Source: Viola odorata (taxonomy: Eukaryota; Streptophyta; Magnoliopsida; Malpighiales; Violaceae). From it: DNA of 64,000 bases. The notes under the pieces are model-generated. The model did not search any database, was not told the DNA's origin, and was given only the letters and a program-made list of their open reading frames with translations. Each line of letters starts with the position of its first letter. Position 1 is the stretch's first letter. The translations under genes were made by a program, and so were the position numbers. Shown piece after piece: positions 20,650 to 31,806 of the stretch. Where the stretch lies: the NCBI GenBank assembly GCA_963691705.1, contig OY829542.1, forward strand, positions 39,046,579 through 39,110,578, in the 5' to 3' direction.

Positions 20650-21056
20650 CTAATCCTTATCAGGCCAGTCTATGTCACAATAGAAGACATCGTCTTCATC
20701 TGAGAGCGGCAGACCTCCGTTTAAAGGGGGGAAAGGCTCGTCAACTCTCTTCTCTTGACCTAACAGCACCGAACCCGGCCCTTCTGCAACGTTAGCATCC
20801 GTCACTTCAGAACCAGCATCACGGAAGAGTCCCTTGCTGAAAAATGATCAACACGAGAAAATGATTCATCACCCTTTCGCACAGGGACCACAGAGAAGAC
20901 AGAAGGTGTGTTAACCGTTTTAGAAACTTTCCTCTTCGACCTTTTGCGACCTTTGCGGTGAGGGAATTGCCTTTTTAGACATGAAGGAGAGGGAGGATCA
21001 TCGGAATCCGGGGAAGTTGGAGGAGTAAGTGGGGGCTCGCTCTCATCAATCTCCAT
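20650..21056 (-). pseudogene. Antisense gene aG2 of element B (frameshifted)
   Basis: It starts MEIDESEPPLTPPTSP at 21054-21056, with the SPDSDDPPSPS motif and a basic HRKGRKRSKRK patch. The frame is lost near 20802. In another frame the end still reads as the conserved Trp-Pro-Asp-x-Asp stop region at 20650. It is homologous to 2998-3419 and 54975-55397. Confidence 0.65.
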
Positions 21057-21128
21057 ATAGTACGAATTGAAACAATCTAAGAAGAGAAATAAGAAGAAGA
21101 AGGTGAACAGGAAAAGAAAGAAAACTCC

Positions 21129-21136
21129 ATTAAATA
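21129..21136 (-). promoter_or_regulatory. TATA-like box of aG2 in element B
   Basis: The minus strand reads TATTTAAT about 73 bp upstream of the aG2 start, as in C (55469-55476). Confidence 0.45.
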
Positions 21137-22134
21137 GCTGAGGCAAAGAGATACTCTGATCTCTTCACGTGTCCCTTGAGAGCAATAAATGCGCATGGAG
21201 AAGAACAATCATAATTGCAGAATCTGATCCGGCATAACCACCTGCTCGAAAATTATGCCAATCAAAGGGCACCAAAAAACTACCCAACCACCCACCACTG
21301 GGAATGCGGCGTGAGGAATGGTTGAGCAAAACATTTATTGCCAATGCAGGCATTGCAGCATGTCGCACCCCCTTTTTGGATTTCCTAGCTTAATGCGATG
21401 CGGGTTTGGGACTAAATGTGAGACGAAATCGAACTCATCTCACAGGATGCAATGAAGTCGCCACCCTAATCTGTTTCTAGGTTTAGGGAACCAAAAGTCA
21501 TGGCATAAAAATAAAAAACTAAGGCAAAAGAGTCTGAACCCGAGAACGGTGGTTCGGGGTCGTATTATGGAATCGGGAAGGTGTTAGGCACCCGAGTCAC
21601 ATCCTAAAAAGGTTACCGGAGAAAAGAGGTGTTTTAATCATGCTTGAAAAAATAAAGAGTCCTACCTTAGTAATCATGCCCAATGGATTAAATTAAATTT
21701 TAATAATTTTAAATAGTCATACGTACGAATATATATATACGAAAAAGTGTGAGATAAATAAAAGGGAAGAAACGTTTACTTGAGAAGGGTATGGACGGTT
21801 TTACCCTTTTGGATCGAGGGTATGAGGCGTACATGCGAAGGACATTGATTCTTTTTCCCTACGAAGTCGAGATCATTAATTCGAAAAATGATAATCGAAA
21901 TAGATAAATATTTAATGACTCATTGCTAGTGAAATAATTAATTTTAGCGATTAAATGTGGGTGAAATATTTTATTTAAGCATTCGACAACATGCGAAAAT
22001 AATTAAATAGTGTGACCATACGAATGATTAAAATCAAAATTATTGTAGCCAAATGATATAATTATTTTTTGACGATTATACGTAAGCAGAGTAATTAAAC
22101 ATGCAACAGTATACGAAAAACATTTAATTAAACA

Positions 22135-22310
22135 TGCAAGCGTACGAGAATAATAATTAGTACAAGCATACGAAAAATTAAATAAACAGTACAAGCGTAC
22201 GGAAAATTAAATAAACAGTACAGGCGTACGGAAAATTAAATAAACAGTACAGGTGCGGAAATAAATAAACCGTGCAAACGCATGAAAATAAATAAACAGT
22301 ACGAGAAAAA
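22135..22310. repeat. Minisatellite in the solo LTR
   Basis: About four to five imperfect units of roughly 30-34 bp have the core AAATTAAATAAACAGTACA and a GCGTACGG end. Shorter GTACG-bearing relatives extend upstream to about 22015. Confidence 0.75.
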
Positions 22311-23247
22311 ATAAAAAGGACGGGCTGAAAAAGATTGGGGTCGGCCCACTGGGCCGAGGGTGGCCCACCAGCTGGGCCCAAGATAGGCAGCCCACTGGGC
22401 TGGCCTTTCTCTCCCGCGTGGGCCAACTGGCCCAACCTTTTCCTTTCCATTTGGGCTTGGTACAAACCAAGCTCATGATCAATCAAATGACCAGCCCAAG
22501 CCTTCTTCTTCCTTATTCCTCCACTGTTCTTCTTCTTCCTTTAGAAAACGGAACAGCGTGACAGCAATGGAGCAAGGAAACAACCCGACAGAACAACGGC
22601 TCCGGCGACAGCAGCAGGCGATGACGGCGGCGAGCCAGCAGCGTCTTCTCCCTCAGGGGACCCCCGATGGTGGCGGCAGCAGCGCTGCGTCTTCGTCTTC
22701 AACCTCCAGCTGTCATCGAGGTAGCAGCAGTAGCGAGGCGGTAGGGGCGGCGTGGCGGTGGCAAGACAGTAGCAGCAACGAGGAGGCGGTAGCGTTGACT
22801 CTCGTACGTCAGCTCCAGCGATGCAAAGGGACCGATAAACGAAACAAGAAATGGAAAAACGGAGAATTACAGCAAGTAAATAAAGCAACAAAAATTAAAT
22901 GGAAATGAACTACTACTTGCCTTGCTTGTCGCCGAAAGATTTGAGAGAAGAAATGCTTGTGAATTTGTGTCTGTTCCTCCGTGAACTTTGTGGGCTTGTG
23001 TATGTGAACTCCCCCCCTCTCCCGTTTGGCTCCGACTACGATTTAAAGGAGCTTGAGGCGGTGGAGGAGATGAGGTGGCCTGATGACGTCGGAAATGATG
23101 ATGAGGCGAGGGTGAGCAGTGGCGTGGCTCGAGGAAGAACATGAGGCTCGAGGAGGAAAACAGTAAGCCGGTTTGAGGAAAAGATGTGGCTGAGAATTGA
23201 GTTCGTGCATGAACCAAATGCAAAATGCATGCCTACGTGTTAATTAC

Positions 23248-23301
23248 CTCCACCATTTGATTTTGGTTGACTTTCAAAAGTCAATTAGATCAATGGTGGA
23301 G
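23248..23301. other. Imperfect palindrome with TTGAC arms
   Basis: CTCCACCATTTGAT and ATCAATGGTGGAG pair, and GTTGACTTT pairs with AAAAGTCAA inside. The homologous position in the LTR of element E (37474-37517) has a different sequence that still forms a palindrome. TTGACT/AGTCAA matches the W-box core bound by plant WRKY factors. Confidence 0.6.
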
Positions 23302-24011
23302 ATGAGGTTTGATTTATTATTTAATTATTCGGTTCAAGCTGACTGTACTAGTAATTTTGCGAGAAAATGAATATAAACTCGAACCGAAAATGTTAAAACG
23401 TAGAATAAAATAAACTAAGATAAATAGCATACAGTAAGTGATGAAAACTTCGCTATATTGCTCGATAAAAAATATTCGCTCATAAGTAATGAAAATTCGA
23501 GCATAACAAAATGTTAAATAAAAATTGTACAAAATGCAAAGAGATAGTGCGAGTTAGAAAAATAATAAAAAGTAAGTCGCTAATGACCAAAGTTGTTCGA
23601 CCATCGGCTTCGAGAATTTGACTTGGGAACCGATAAGGGTTCGAACAGAAAAAGTGATAAAAATGTGAAAAATGTATGAAATAAAATTTAAATGACATTA
23701 GGCGTGAAAATAAACATCAGATGGAGGAAAACAAATGGAAGTACGATATTAGAAAATTGATGACAGAAATGTGACAATGAAAAATTTTAAATCCAAAATC
23801 GGTTAGCAACACAACACTATATCCCACGAAAAACTCATATTTGGTTGGGCTTATAGCAACCGCGCTTGGCTAGCCCAACAAGCAGCAAGGTATCAAAGGT
23901 TGAAGATGGAGCAGTAATAGAAACAACATTTTATTTAATTATGGCCTGAACAGCCTAAGCGCCCAATCGCGTACATGGGAAATATAAAAACAAAGAGGCA
24001 ACGACCGGTGG

Positions 24012-24395
24012 TTAACCGTAGGACCCAGCATCGTCATCCTCAAGGGCAGTAGGAATCTCCCTTAGACCATCCGCCACCGAGGTCAGTTCAGAGGAAGAAA
24101 CCCTCATGCCCTTCAAGCAGCACACCAGCAGGTCTTTCCTATGCTGTAGCATAGTGATGGTCACCTCGATGCGGGAGACTGCAACGACCAACTTAGACAC
24201 ATTTTGTATAGGACTAAAATCCTCCATAGAAGTAACTCCTTGCTTGGACAGTAAAAGGGTCATCATCCCTTGAAGCTCCAAGACGTCCTCAGAGGTTTTG
24301 GTCAGCATGGTCTCAAGAAAACCAATGTCAGCCTCCGTGAGATTCTTCAGGCTGTGTGCCTTCAAGATCAGAAAGTTCCTCATAAGATCATCCAT
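24012..24395 (-). CDS. Antisense gene aG1 of element B, 127 aa
   Basis: The ORF is intact and 127 codons long, like its homologues in A and C (MDDLMRNFL start, EADIGFLE, KTSEDVLELQGM, HRKDLLVCCLKGMR, ELTSVADGLREIP, acidic DDDAGSYG end). It remains open although neighbouring aG2 and aG3 of the same element are broken. No known domain is recognised. Confidence 0.68.
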   Translation of the reverse strand: MDDLMRNFLILKAHSLKNLTEADIGFLETMLTKTSEDVLELQGMMTLLLSKQGVTSMEDFSPIQNVSKLVVAVSRIEVTITMLQHRKDLLVCCLKGMRVSSSELTSVADGLREIPTALEDDDAGSYG

Positions 24396-24455
24396 AGTAA
24401 AAATATCAAGGGAAATGCAAAAAGGTTGTGAAAAAAGCCAGCGCGATAAAAGGAT

Positions 24456-24464
24456 AATTTATAG
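24456..24464 (-). promoter_or_regulatory. TATA box of aG1 in element B
   Basis: The minus strand reads CTATAAATT about 65 bp upstream of the start codon, equivalent to 56373-56381 in C. Confidence 0.55.
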
Positions 24465-24605
24465 GCCCAGAAGAACAACGGTAGAAAGAGGCATATTTCT
24501 CGGCAAACGAATCATCCCAGCATGAGAAAAACCATTGAGTCGGCAAGACTGAAGATAAAGCAGTAACCCTTGATAAACACTCCGGCTCATTTTCGGTTGG
24601 TCTTA

Positions 24606-25080
24606 TGATAACAATACACTTAACGCCAAGGGTATTTTCGTCTTATACCCCGCGTTAGGGGCAAAACGCTATTGTCCCTACCGCTCAGACAACATTGAGG
24701 CTATCACCTCACTCCATGCGATCAATACTGGGACGGTCGACATCAGCGAGGGGGTCCCACATGTTACTTTGCCATGACACGTGGCGTTATCCCGTCCCAG
24801 GCCAACACATGGCGTCCCACGAAGGGCATAGGCGTTGCGCACCAAGGTAACACCTACCCCCATATATACATATCTAACGCAACTATAGCACACCATTGAC
24901 GAGGAGTGCCAATCTCCTGACGGGCCCGTTAGCGCCCTATATGATCGAGCTCCCCAGAAAACACTCTACTTTTCGCCTATAAATCTCCCCCCTACAATCC
25001 AGAAAAGGGGTAAGTCTAAGATCACTGGCCAAATCTCTACTACTTTCACCACTCGTACTGACTTACGTGTTTAGAGGAAA
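24606..25080 (+). repeat. Truncated 3' LTR of element B
   Basis: It starts TGATAACAATACACTTAACG like the C LTRs, with the TATA box CTATAAAT at 24977-24984 and GGTAAGTCTAAGAT at 25009-25022. Similarity stops soon after GTACTGACTTA at about 25075-25085. The last roughly 130-150 bp of the LTR are missing. Confidence 0.8.
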
Positions 25081-25235
25081 CTGTGTAGCATAGTATATAT
25101 AGAAAAGAATAATTAGATACCTAACAAGATAACAAAAGACATCTAACAAGATAACAAAGACAAATATAGAAAAAAGATAAAATAGTTATTTTTCTTACTT
25201 TCCTTGAGCATTCCCAAGTACAAAACAAACACAAT
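25081..25235. other. Unassigned AT-rich junction sequence
   Basis: This lies between the truncated LTR of B and the small inverted-repeat element. It contains a short direct repeat (CTAACAAGATAACAAA twice, near 25121 and 25143). I see no coding or recognised element sequence. Confidence 0.4.
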
Positions 25236-25354
25236 AATGTTACTTTCCCGGGAATCTTAAATCCCAACCAAACATAAAAAACTAACGTTCCCCTCAATCA
25301 CTCTCCCGGGTATCATTCTCATAGGAGAGTGATTCTAGGGGGGAAAGTAGCATT
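25236..25354. repeat. Small inverted-repeat (MITE-like) sequence
   Basis: AATGTTACTTTCCC at 25236-25249 and GGGAAAGTAGCATT at 25341-25354 are inverted repeats matching 13 of 14. Internal GGGAATC and GATTCTA also pair. Length is 119 bp with no coding capacity. No convincing target duplication is seen. It overlaps the end of the protease ORF of element E. Confidence 0.45.
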
Positions 25355-26992
25355 CCGTGAACAACACGCTACCTTAAACCGAAGCACGGCGGCGGTCCAA
25401 TTGTGCACATGCCCCCCAGACTTCTTCACGAAGACGGCCGAACCCTGAGATAGTTCTTCTTCTCCTAGAGTGCAAGTGTGGAGATCCGGAGCTATTTTGA
25501 TCCCGATAGGACTAGAGTTAAGGATTTCAGCCGCAAACGGGAAGGTGACCCTTATGTGAGGAATGCACATCTTACAAGAAAGCGTTTGACGCCCAAACAA
25601 CTTGGCCAACTGCCTTTCTTTCTTCTCATGCGAAATTCGAACAAAATCAGCCTTGCTCGGCTCATACCCTAACCCGAAACGGTCCCCAAAGCTCTTGGGG
25701 GATGCTAGGTCTTTCGATCCTTGTAACATGGCACCCATCTTCTTTCCCAGCTGGAATTTTCTCTTTGGCAATACTGTAGAAATTTGAGGTTTAGGAATGG
25801 GGGAACCCTCTTTCCTCCACTCCGCATTTATGATCTCGAAGGCTTGGAATGAACTTTCCAAGGTTTCGGCAGCCTCGATGTAAGGCACAGAGGAATACTT
25901 TGCAAGAATCAAAGCTTCCTCTGCCTTTATTGTGATAAGGACACTGTCCTTTACATACTTAATGCACTTATGTATGGAGGAAGGAACGGCTCCTGCCGAG
26001 TGGATCCACGGTCGTCCTGCTGAGTGGATCCACGGTCGTCCTAGAAGCATATTGTAGACGGGATGAATTTCCATTATCTGGAATGTCAAAGCAAACGTGT
26101 GGGGCCCAATAACCATATCGAGGTCATAGTTCCCAATGATCTCTCGAATGGTGCCGTCAAAAGCTCTAGCTATCATCCCACTTGGCTTTAAATGTGCCAT
26201 GTCAACTAGCAATTGTTCAAGGACGTGCTTGGGCATGACGTTTAATGCAGACCCGTTATCGATTAGGGCCTTTGCTATGACGTGGCCTTTACATTCCACG
26301 GTGATGTACAAGGGTTTGTTGTGACTTGTCCCGGCTGGATCTACTTCTTCCTCAGAAAAGGTGATGTACAATGCTTGGATTCTTCCGACGAGGTTTTCCA
26401 CACCCTCTATAGTGATATCCTTGGTTATAAAGGCTTCAATTAACACCTTCAATAGGGCTTAACGATGGGGTCCAGAAGTAAGGATTAACTCCATGATGGA
26501 AATACGAGCAGGAGTCTTCTTTAGTTGTTCGATGATGTTGAACTCGCTCTGTTTCATGATTTTGAGGAACTCTGTCGACTGGTTCTCTATCACGGGTTTA
26601 TTCACCTCTCGTGCCTTTTCTATTATCTTCTCGGGGACCAGTGGGATTTTGCCTTTGGCTAATATTTGCTTCTCTACCTCCTTTGAAATGTAGCATCTCC
26701 TAGTGCGGGTCATGCCTCCAATATTAAAAGTTTCGGCCATTGGCGCAACGAAGGGTGGAGTTGTGACGACCGTGTATCCATAGTCAAATGGGACCACGTG
26801 CAAGTCTTGGCTAGGAGTGTTCTGAGCGAAATTAAATACTAGCTTGAGTGGCGTGGTGATGAGAGTCTCAGCTTGGCCCACGTATTTGAACGTATAAGGG
26901 GGTGGAGGTCCGTCCCCAATAGTACTAACTTCTTTGACCACTCGATTTTTCTTTTCAACTCGTATAACTCCGAAATCCACAAGCTGTTTCAC
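25319..26992 (-). pseudogene. Protease and downstream pol linker of element E
   Basis: The right part (26459-26992) has MKQLVDFGVI, then PPFVAPMAETFNIGGMTR. The left part (25319-26452) has the retropepsin-like KALIDNGSALNVMP, the conserved MLLGRPWIHSAG (a short segment around it is duplicated) and a G-patch-like SFGDRFGLGYEPSKADF. The break between them near 26453-26458 is a lesion. The family cleaves the element polyprotein. The reverse transcriptase that should follow is absent. Confidence 0.75.
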
Positions 26993-26999
26993 TTTTTTT

Positions 27000-27181
27000 T
27001 ATGAAAAATCCACAACTTCGGATTTCATGATTACTTGACCCTTGGCAAAACAAGCAAGTGCTCAAACCTTTCCTTGGGTGGGGTAGGTAGCCACTTTTGA
27101 CCAAAGCGGTGAGAAGCCTTTCTCTAGGCAAACCCAACATGAGAGAGAGAGGATCTTCAATTTCTTCCGTTGAGATGACGC
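27000..27181 (-). other. Degraded gag-protease linker of element E
   Basis: This short degraded stretch between gag and protease has frames interrupted by stops and a run of T at 26992-27000. A small ORF (26955-27140) reads CLFCQGSSNHEIRSCGFF. This may be a degraded linker; I cannot assign it further. Confidence 0.35.
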
Positions 27182-29026
27182 TTACCCCTCTGCTTCCTTA
27201 GGCATGGTTTGGGAGAGGGTTGGTCGTAGTATTGGGCCCTGTGGCCATTTGTTCAAAAGAGACCCATCACTTTTGACCAATTGTTGTACTTTTATTTTGA
27301 AGGTGAAAGAATTATCCATCGTATGACCTGGAGCCCCTGTATGGTATTCACACTTGGCGTTGGGGTTGTACCACTTCGGGTAAGTAGGCAGCATAGGTTG
27401 GGCTGGAATTGGCACAATCTGCCTAGCCGTAAAGAGATGTTTATAGATTTCTCCTGCGGGAAGGGGAAGTGGCGGTGGATTTTGGTTTCATCGATTGTTT
27501 TAAGCAACTTGATTGTTAAGGTTCTTTGGTGGGTTATATGGTCTAGGTTGCGCGGGTTGCGGTATTTGTGGTGGAGGATATGGGTAAGGTGGGAACGGCG
27601 TAGGGTATTGCGGGGCCACATTGGCAACGGGCATTGGTGAAGGAAAAAAAGGTGATGGATATGACGATGGTGCAGGGTAGGGTGGTGGTGCGAAGGGTGG
27701 CCTATAGTTAGACTGGGGGTACACAAAGTCGACCTCTTTCTTTATGGGAGGTACTTTCTTAAGTGTCATCTCGGGAGCGGGAACGACGATCCTCCCTGTC
27801 TTAATCCCTTGTTCAACTCTTTCTGCTATCAGAACCATGTCGGAAAAGTTGTTTGAGGGATTGGAGATAAGGTAGGTGTAGTAAGGGGCCTTGAAAGTGT
27901 TGACAAAGATGGCTATGAGCTCTTTGTCAGTTAGCGGAGGGGAAATTCTAGCCGCTAGGTCCCTCCATCTCTGAGCATAAGTCTTCACTGATTCACTGAT
28001 TTTCTTCTCTAGATCTTGAAGATCAGAGCGGTCCGGTGCTACCTCCATGTTGAATTTTTACTGCTTGAAAAAAACACCAGACAAATCCCTCCAAGTCTTA
28101 ATCTTGCCTCTGTCTAGACCCATGTACCATGTCAAAGCATGCTTGGCCAAGCTTTCCCTGAATAGATGGATAAACAAAGGCTCATTGTGTATCATCTCAG
28201 CCATTTTGTTGCAATAGGCCTTGAGGTGAGTCCTTGGGCACTCGACCCCTGTATACTTTTCAAAATTAGGAACCTTGTATTTTGGAGGCATTATGATTCC
28301 GGGGACCATACACATATCTGCGAGACCCGTGGGATCGAAGGGATCGGTTCCTTCAATGGCTGTAAGCCTTTCCTCTAACAGGTTTAGTCTATCCATGTTT
28401 AGCCTCTCTATGATAACAGTCCTAGGGCTAATGGGTAGTAGAGATTCAGACAAGAACTGTGGCGCCTGATGAGCTACAGGAGGTTGAATTCCCGACATTT
28501 CAGGAATCGTGACTTGGGCAGAGTAACCCTGAGGTGGGCGGAGATACTGGGATTCCTAGTGGACTTGACTTTTACCAGGGTCCAGGGTGGGATTAATCGA
28601 AAGGTGCTGGAGAGTTAAAGCACTCTCTTCAGCTGTGTTAGCTACAAGATTTGTGGTGGCAGGTGCACCGAAAGGATCAACCCATTTCCACTGACCCCCA
28701 GTTCCAGAAAATGATTGGGGTACTGAACAACCTGCGACAGCGGATGAAGAGGTAGGTCCCATTTTTTGAGCGGGATAAAAATCGGGTGGGAAGTCAGCAG
28801 TGACCTCATCTCGCTCTTTTTCAGCCTGAGCGACCCTTTCTGTAGTGACCCTGACTTGTCCTTCTAACTCTACTATTCTAGCTACCAATATCTCTTCAGT
28901 CTTAGCTTGTTTGGCCATTTTTCGTGCTTGAAATTTAGTTATGGGGAGCCTAGGTGGAGTAGTTCGCTTACGGGGAGCTATTGTTAACCTGAAAAATAGA
29001 CAAAGAAAAAAAGTAAGTATGGGCAA
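27182..29026 (-). pseudogene. gag of element E
   Basis: Blocks in order on the minus strand: a coiled-coil start (KMAKQAKTEEILVARIVELE), a stop near 28556, the capsid-like part (28058-28498: ERLTAIEGTDPFDPTG, YKVPNFEKYTGVECPRTHLK, HALTWYMGLDRGKIKTWRDL), a TAA replacing a Tyr-type codon at about 28058, then APDRSDLQDLEKKISESVKT and a Pro/Tyr-rich tail (27500-28048). A Cys/His remnant (CEYHTGAPGHT) follows at 27182-27415. In-frame continuity across the stops is clear. The gag of this family packages element RNA. Confidence 0.77.
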
Positions 29027-30062
29027 TGCAACCCCGAAGCCTCCATGCTACTTGTTCACTCTTTTGGCCACACTTCCACTTAATACTTTCAAGACGAATG
29101 AAAGGTCGATATTTTGGTGAAGACACGAAGGAAGCTATTTACTCATTCCCCGACGCAAGGAGATCTTGGATGTTATCAACGAAAAACCTTGGAAACGAAC
29201 CGGAAGCTTTTATTCATTTCCCAAAGTATTCGAGGGAACAAACAAAGAGAAGGCCGCTTAACTTGTAGATGATATCACTGATGGTCTATTAAAGGAAAAC
29301 CTCTAACAATAGGCCCCTGATGGTTCTTTCATAGCCTCAAAATAGCTAAAATGTATTTCGTGACTTAACGAAGTGGAAATTCTAAGTAAATCGCATTGAT
29401 ATTGGCTCAAAACAAAAGAGCGCGCAACTGAAATTGAGAGAAGACAATGAGACAAATCCTGCTCTACAGCAATCCGAGCAAACTTTCCCCTATCCAAGTT
29501 GGAGGTGTTATAGTCGATTTGAATTAGCTTCCCAAATCTATTACCCATTGCTCGAAGCACTTTTTTGTGGTAAAGGTGCATCGCAATACCCGGGAACCGA
29601 ATCCAAGCTGCCACCATACATTTGCGTTTTCTATCGTCTCATTTTTAAATCGGATTCGAAATCTATCAATGAGGGAAGCTTTTATTCCTTTCTAAATCAA
29701 GAAATGATGCGCTACTGGATGCCTCTAGTGAAACCTTGAGACAAACCAATGCGAGCAGCCAATTTTTATGTTTAGAAAACTCAATCTTATATATCGATAA
29801 TTAATTGCTTGGACGAAGAACTAGGCCGAGATTACTCTTTCCTTTATTCATTTTTCAAGGAACCAAGGTTTGTAATTGTTTATTGGCCATTGGATACTTT
29901 TGAAAGAATAAACGAAGTCTTTTCTTTTTAAGGTGAAGGCACTCATTAAAAAAAAAACATGAATTTTATTATTCACGAACTTCATCCAAAAGGGTTACAA
30001 CCATGTAAGCTTTAACTATCCAGATTTATCCCAAAAAGGCTAGCCGACAAAATCCAGAAATA
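29027..30062 (-). other. Spacer between ORF1 and gag of element E
   Basis: About 1 kb has only short unconvincing ORFs on both strands. I recognise no domain, RNA or repeat. An A-run lies at 29949-29958. Confidence 0.5.
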
Positions 30063-31806
30063 TCATAAAAACACCAAGCCGTAGTTGCTGACGTAGGATT
30101 CTTTATCGATGATATCAACCTCGGGAGTCGGGATCCATTTGCTCCTCCCAAAAGTATTCCATTGACGCCAGCTCCCCTTTTGCATCACTACCTTGGCTTC
30201 CAAAGTTGCCACTCATGCTCGCAACTCTCGGTTCTCCTTGTCTTTCTTGTTAGCCTGAGTAGTCAAGATGTTTATCACGGAATCTTTCTCTTTGATCAAG
30301 GCACTTGACGCCTATTTTTTGCGGATTTCGCTACCCATCCGTTCTTTGAAGTCATCGAAGGCCAACTTCTGATTCGCCATATGTATATGGATGTTATCTT
30401 TGTTGTACCTCTCTAACTCGTGTATCTTGAGTTCTAGGTACATCTGCCTGGCCGCCGAATTCTCTCTTTCTTGCGCTATCTGATCTCGTTCTTCCCTCAC
30501 CATCCTCGATGTGAGATTCGCCCTCCTCTTCCATGGGCCTTCTATTCGCGAGACGAGGCAAGACGTTCCCATTGACCCGATTTCCCCTCCAATATAGGTA
30601 TTCTTTAGTTGGCTGGGTTGGGACAGTATGTCCTTCGAGGTAAAATGACTTCTTCCATTTGAATGCCACTCGGCTGAAATCTTGAGACTCCGCGGTGTGG
30701 GTCAACCTTGAATCCATTATACCAAAGGTTGTAGGAATAATTTATGTAATGCAAAATTGGTTTAGCACAAGAGCGGGGCAATAGGGCACGCACCCTCGTG
30801 CTCCAATCAATGGAACCCACAATAAGCGTCCGCAGCTCACAATAGGGTTAGCAACTCGCAAGCACTTAGAGTGCCGATTGATGTCTTCCTCAGAAAGGTC
30901 CAAAAACCTATCAACCCAAGTGTGCTTGTCCTCCAATTTACCCTTATCCTTGGATATCTCTTGGCCTATCCCTCTAATGACTTTTCCCATAGGTTCCGTG
31001 CCCATGCAACTTGGTGAAAACAACGATTGATCGGGCCGTTGTTTAAAATGGCTCATCAACCAAATGGTCAAAAGTTGGGTGCAATAAGTGAGCTTCCCCC
31101 CACCAGTCCGCCTACAAAAATCCAAAGTGCGGAAGGTCTCCGCTAGGATAGTCGTTGTAGGGTTGACTTTGTTCCTTTCCATTTCAAAAAATACATTTGC
31201 TGCTTCAAAATCGACACATCCCTTCATCTTTGGAAAGAAGATCAAACCGGTTATGGCGAAGGCAAGGATTTGTGGACGCTTTTCTCTTCGAGTCACACAA
31301 AATTGTTTTTTAATGTCCGCCCAATACCAAACACGTTTTCCTTTCATCCATTGGGTCGGAACTCCTACTAGTGGGTCTAACCTTAGTTTGACATCAGTAG
31401 ACTCGGCGAGGACATTCTGATAAATAATTGATATTGGGGGCTCAAAGCAAAGTAGTGCGGCATACTCCTCTAGGGTAGGGGTAAGGTCCAATCCTTTATC
31501 GAATCAGAAGCAACGGTAATAGGGGTCCTAAAATTTCAAGGCCGCTTGGATTCACCTGAGGTCAATTTTGACATCCATCAAAGCTGCAAGTTTCCCGTAC
31601 TTGCACCGAAATAGGACTTCCTCTTCCTCAGTCAATTCCTTCCTTAGCTTCTTGAGCTCTGAAACATCAAATTCCACCACTTTTGTCCCAATCTTAGTCC
31701 TGATATCAGGAACAAAACTGGGTTTGAACATATCCCCGTGCTCTAACTGATCGTTATAGCTCCAGATCCCGAAAGTATTAAGCGGAAGTTTCGTTGGTGT
31801 TGCCAT
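30063..31806 (-). pseudogene. ORF1 of Ogre-like element E (decayed)
   Basis: The start is MATPTKLPLNTFGIWSYNDQ at 31804-31806. The middle part has LDLTPTLEEYAALLCFEP, a TQWMKGKRVWYWADIKKQF block, then LAFAITGLIFFPKMKGCVDF and FCRRTGGGKLTYCTQLLTIW. The C-terminal part is coiled-coil-like (LKIHELERYNKDNIH, KEKDSVINILTTQ), ending near 30063. Such a protein encoded upstream of gag is typical of Ogre elements (a plant family of DUF7745 type); its function is not established. Several frameshifts and stops occur (near 31550, 31500, 30740, 30312 and 30226). Confidence 0.75.

Larger units (their letters stand above)
21361..23811 (-). mobile_element. Ogre-like solo LTR (about 2.45 kb)
   Basis: It starts TGTCGCACCCCC on the plus strand and ends CAACA. 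It is homologous to the LTR of element E (32345 onward) and to 37920-38302: shared GCAATGAAGTCGCCACCC, AAGGTGTTAGGCACCC and related blocks. Internal sequence is absent on both sides. Flanks are CAGCA (21356-21360) and CAACA (23812-23816), an imperfect 5-bp duplication. Removing the LTR and one flank restores contiguity with the homologous stretch in element A (2670-2790, reverse strand), which supports a solo LTR inside B. Low-complexity ORFs on both strands near 22541-22908 are not convincing genes. Confidence 0.8.
23832..24612 (+). repeat. Pair of 3'-LTR-boundary motifs flanking aG1 in element B
   Basis: CTCATATTTGGTTGGGCTTA at 23834-23853 recurs next to the 3' LTR at about 24583-24605 (CTCATTTTCGGTTGGTCTTA, then TGATAACA). 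The pair brackets aG1 exactly as in A and C. Confidence 0.5.
17603..25080 (+). mobile_element. Tat-type element B, right fragment with 3' LTR remnant
   Basis: This continues B after element A: aG4 distal promoter, aG3, aG2, aG1 (all on the minus strand) and a truncated 3' LTR (24606-25080, + orientation). It is interrupted by an Ogre-like solo LTR at 21361-23811. The order and orientation match elements A and C. Confidence 0.85.

Noticed and set aside
22541..22908. Open frames of 116 codons on both strands in the solo LTR
   Set aside because: Composition is low complexity (GGC/GCA-rich), both strands are open for the same reason, and the region is LTR sequence without homologues in the sister LTR at 32345-37919.
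29026..29739. Short plus-strand ORFs in the spacer of element E
   Set aside because: They are antisense to a degraded element region and show no domain or repeat support.
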